A stretch of 50,436 bases of DNA, from the NCBI GenBank assembly GCA_027459625.1, contig DAIDHP010000028.1, forward strand, positions 1 to 50,436. Direction: 5' to 3'. Shown one piece after another: positions 48,160 to 50,436 of this stretch; within the stretch, counting starts at the first letter, position 1, and each line of letters begins with the position of its first letter. The DNA comes from Chthonomonadales bacterium. Lineage in GTDB: Bacteria; Armatimonadota; Chthonomonadetes; Chthonomonadales; CAJBBX01. The notes below the pieces were generated by a model, which saw nothing but the letters and a program-made list of their open reading frames with translations, did no database searches and was not told where the DNA came from. A program made the translations under genes and the position numbers.

Positions 48160-50436
48160 TTACTTTCTTTTTCGTAAAACATCTATTTCATAAACTGACC
48201 AGTAATAATTAGTATCTGTACCGGTTTGTGTAATCTTTAAATAGCGCGCTTTTTGCAAATGAAATTCAATCGTTGTAATTCCTAATTGTCCGGAACCTGT
48301 TGCGACCGTAGTCCAGTTTTTATCATCATTTGATACTGCAATAGCGAACTTATTCGGAGAATCCCATAACGCCCAGGTGTTATGGAGTACAATTTTATCA
48401 AAATCTTGTTTCTGCTTCATATCAATTTTTAACCATTGACCGGGATACTGTTTATGGGTCATATCACGCCATCCGGTCCAATGATCACCATTGATGGCAT
48501 TGGCTGCAGGAACTTCAATCGGGATTTTGGCACCGCTAAACATAAATAGACTGTCTTTTACGGAGGTTGTTGCAGTCCATGATTTTTTATCAAGTTTTTG
48601 ATCATTTGCAACAGGCGGTGGCAGTGGCTTGGGTGAATTAATCGGTAGTGTTCCGAATGCCACAAAATCCCATTTCCCCGGAATTGCATTGAATTTAATA
48701 TATCCTGAATCATCTCCATTCCATGAAATGCCTTCCACACCACCTTTATACGATCCATCCCATATTGTTACCCCATTTACTTTTATTGAATGAAGTTTGG
48801 AGAAGGAGGCTTTTGGTAAGCCAACTATCGCAGTTGTGTTGACAGGTGAAGTAATGGAAAGTGAATATTTGGTAGCCGTCTTTTTCAATGCAACCTTAAT
48901 ATCCCCTTTAACAGATGGAACAACGACTTTAATGGAAGTTAGAAATGCTTCTTTTGGTAATACATGAAAGGTATTCCAGCCCGGCTCTTCAGGTGAAATC
49001 CCTGCTATGATTTGAGATAGGAGAATAACAGGAGGATTCCATCCGTGATTCAGTGATGAGGCTAAGTCGTACTTATTTCTCGTGGCCCACAATCGGTCGT
49101 AATGTTCCCAGAGTGTTGTAAAACTAGCTTGGATCATGGTTTTATAACGCGTGTACATCCGGAGTAAAGCATATTCCTCTTTTCCCATTTTACAAAGGGC
49201 TTCAAATACCCACCGGTCGAAAAAACAACTGGAATTGGTATATTTTGCAAGCACATTGTTGTAGATCGCGTCCCATTTGTCCGGTTCCGCCAATCCTGCA
49301 TTTACCGCCATCGCGTTAGCCCGGTCGTCAGGAGTTGAAACTTGAGAGGACATATAGTATTTGCCTTTCCAGAAGGAGCTGTTAAATGTGCTTTTTATAC
49401 TGTCCAACTTGGTGTTAATAGTTAATACATCTGCATAATGTCCGGTAAGCTGCGCCATTTTTTTTAACGCCTTAAGGTCGATGTACATAAAACAATTCTC
49501 TATCACTGGGGTGTCTATGATCTCTCCCCCCCAATCGAACCATTGATTTTTATTGCCAAACACATAGGTGTTCAGGAGAAAATTTTTGGTTGATTCATAC
49601 ATGGCACTGATCGACTGCAGGTTACCAGTTTGCATGTAATAGTACCATAAACCATAATAACCCACAAACTCCAATTGCTGACCGGAATAAAAACCCTTCT
49701 GAAGCGGTCTTAATACCAATTTTTTGCACAGCGCGTGCGAATTCATATCGAAAGCATAAAAACAAGTGTTTAACTCCGGTGTTCCATCGCCCCAGAATTC
49801 GACCCGCTCCCTGTCGGGACAATCAAAGAACCGGTCCCTCATACAGATATACACGGTTCTGGCGGCTTTTTTCCAGAGAATATTATAGTCGTTATCATTG
49901 CACTCGAACGAACCGGTAAACTTTGTATCGTAACCAGTTTCTCGATACTTTACAGATTTCACCGTCACCCCTTCCGGAATGGTATAAATTGCACCTTCGC
50001 CGCTTATCCAGTTTTTCGCTTCGTATGTCTGGTCGCCGGATTTTGTGGTGTAAGTCTCCGTTTTTGTAAGATAAAGAACCAATGGATTACTGGAGTTCAG
50101 AGCGACAATTTCGCCTTCCTTACTCTCCAATCGAATCCAGGGCTGAAATTGGCAGTTATACGGCATCTGGCAAACAAGTTTCCAAGGCTTATTTTCAGAG
50201 TGGGGTAAATCTTTTGATAGATAAATATAATCCTTTAACCCATAATCTTTTATGGGAGGAAGGATGCATGTTTTGTCATGATTCATCAGATCATCTTGAG
50301 ATGTATCCTGTAGTTCTTGACGAGTAGCAATGGGAACATATCCAACCTCCATTCCGCGCGGCGGTGTCACTATTAGCGCTGGATCAACATCCGCCAGTTT
50401 TCCCATGGTCGGCGGAGCGATATATTCACGGTTCTT
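48160..50436 (-). CDS. GH78 alpha-L-rhamnosidase-like protein, truncated by the window edge
   Basis: The frame is open to the right edge (codons before ATG 50406 read KNREYIAPPT), so the gene is partial and the true start lies outside. At least 758 residues. The (alpha/alpha)6 barrel shows DCPDRERVEFWGD, the GH78 signature, FDWGGEIIDTP, and TTLWEHYDRLW followed by SSLNHGW, typical of family 78; these contain the catalytic acidic residues. A C-terminal discoidin-type (F5/8C) sugar-binding domain lies in the last 150 residues. It removes terminal rhamnose from glycans. The region is visibly more AT-rich than lepA next door, and a relic IS adjoins its 3' end, so transfer is possible. Confidence 0.85.
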   Translation of the reverse strand, partial: KNREYIAPPTMGKLADVDPALIVTPPRGMEVGYVPIATRQELQDTSQDDLMNHDKTCILPPIKDYGLKDYIYLSKDLPHSENKPWKLVCQMPYNCQFQPWIRLESKEGEIVALNSSNPLVLYLTKTETYTTKSGDQTYEAKNWISGEGAIYTIPEGVTVKSVKYRETGYDTKFTGSFECNDNDYNILWKKAARTVYICMRDRFFDCPDRERVEFWGDGTPELNTCFYAFDMNSHALCKKLVLRPLQKGFYSGQQLEFVGYYGLWYYYMQTGNLQSISAMYESTKNFLLNTYVFGNKNQWFDWGGEIIDTPVIENCFMYIDLKALKKMAQLTGHYADVLTINTKLDSIKSTFNSSFWKGKYYMSSQVSTPDDRANAMAVNAGLAEPDKWDAIYNNVLAKYTNSSCFFDRWVFEALCKMGKEEYALLRMYTRYKTMIQASFTTLWEHYDRLWATRNKYDLASSLNHGWNPPVILLSQIIAGISPEEPGWNTFHVLPKEAFLTSIKVVVPSVKGDIKVALKKTATKYSLSITSPVNTTAIVGLPKASFSKLHSIKVNGVTIWDGSYKGGVEGISWNGDDSGYIKFNAIPGKWDFVAFGTLPINSPKPLPPPVANDQKLDKKSWTATTSVKDSLFMFSGAKIPIEVPAANAINGDHWTGWRDMTHKQYPGQWLKIDMKQKQDFDKIVLHNTWALWDSPNKFAIAVSNDDKNWTTVATGSGQLGITTIEFHLQKARYLKITQTGTDTNYYWSVYEIDVLRKRK

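Overview
The window is chromosomal DNA from a bacterium of medium GC content. It is dense in housekeeping genes on both strands, with typical GGAGG ribosome binding sites and sigma-70 promoters. There is no rRNA, prophage or CRISPR array. A LolA-like periplasmic protein, a lipoprotein and many signal-peptide proteins suggest a two-membrane cell. DUF4446, DUF5670, a Clp1-type kinase and the riboflavin set ribE-ribBA-ribH would fit a deep-branching Terrabacteria-type lineage such as Armatimonadota. That placement is an inference from gene content, not a firm assignment.

Layout. 0-3 kb: a possibly decayed reading frame, a LolA-like protein and an eight-bladed beta-propeller protein. 3-8 kb: a consensus promoter, three tandem secreted proteins of unknown function, then DNA ligase ligA. 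8-10.6 kb: an anti-sigma factor and ECF sigma factor pair, DUF4446 and signal peptidase I. 10.7-14 kb: an esterase, a flavin reductase-like protein and a multi-pass membrane protein. 14-18.6 kb: riboflavin synthesis (ribE, ribBA, ribH), an HtrA protease and a PHP phosphatase. 18.7-19.5 kb: a decayed ISL3-type element. 19.9-23.4 kb: a 48-residue DUF5670 membrane protein, an unknown anchored protein, a Clp1-like kinase, tRNA-Asp and a Rad52/Erf-like protein. 23.5-31 kb: purA, mutS, mutL and an acyltransferase. 31-38 kb: metH, a cytidylate-kinase-like protein, guaA and hpt. 38-40 kb: rho behind a leader that looks like an attenuator, then a bifunctional-nuclease-family gene. 40-47.5 kb: rhaB, a lipoprotein, a large secreted protein and lepA. 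47.5-50.4 kb: a second, shorter relic of the same ISL3-type element, then an AT-rich GH78 rhamnosidase that runs off the right edge.

How the genes connect. mutS and mutL form a mismatch-repair pair. purA, guaA and hpt cover AMP and GMP synthesis and salvage. ribE, ribBA and ribH supply most of the riboflavin pathway, but ribD is absent here. The rhamnosidase and the rhamnulokinase suggest use of rhamnose-containing glycans. I found no complete new defence or mobile system. The most interesting signals are regulatory or relic: mutually exclusive hairpins before rho, a perfect hairpin in the purA leader, a long imperfect palindrome before guaA, two internally deleted ISL3 relics, and several start codons that need re-reading (lepA, the sigma factor, the esterase, rho).
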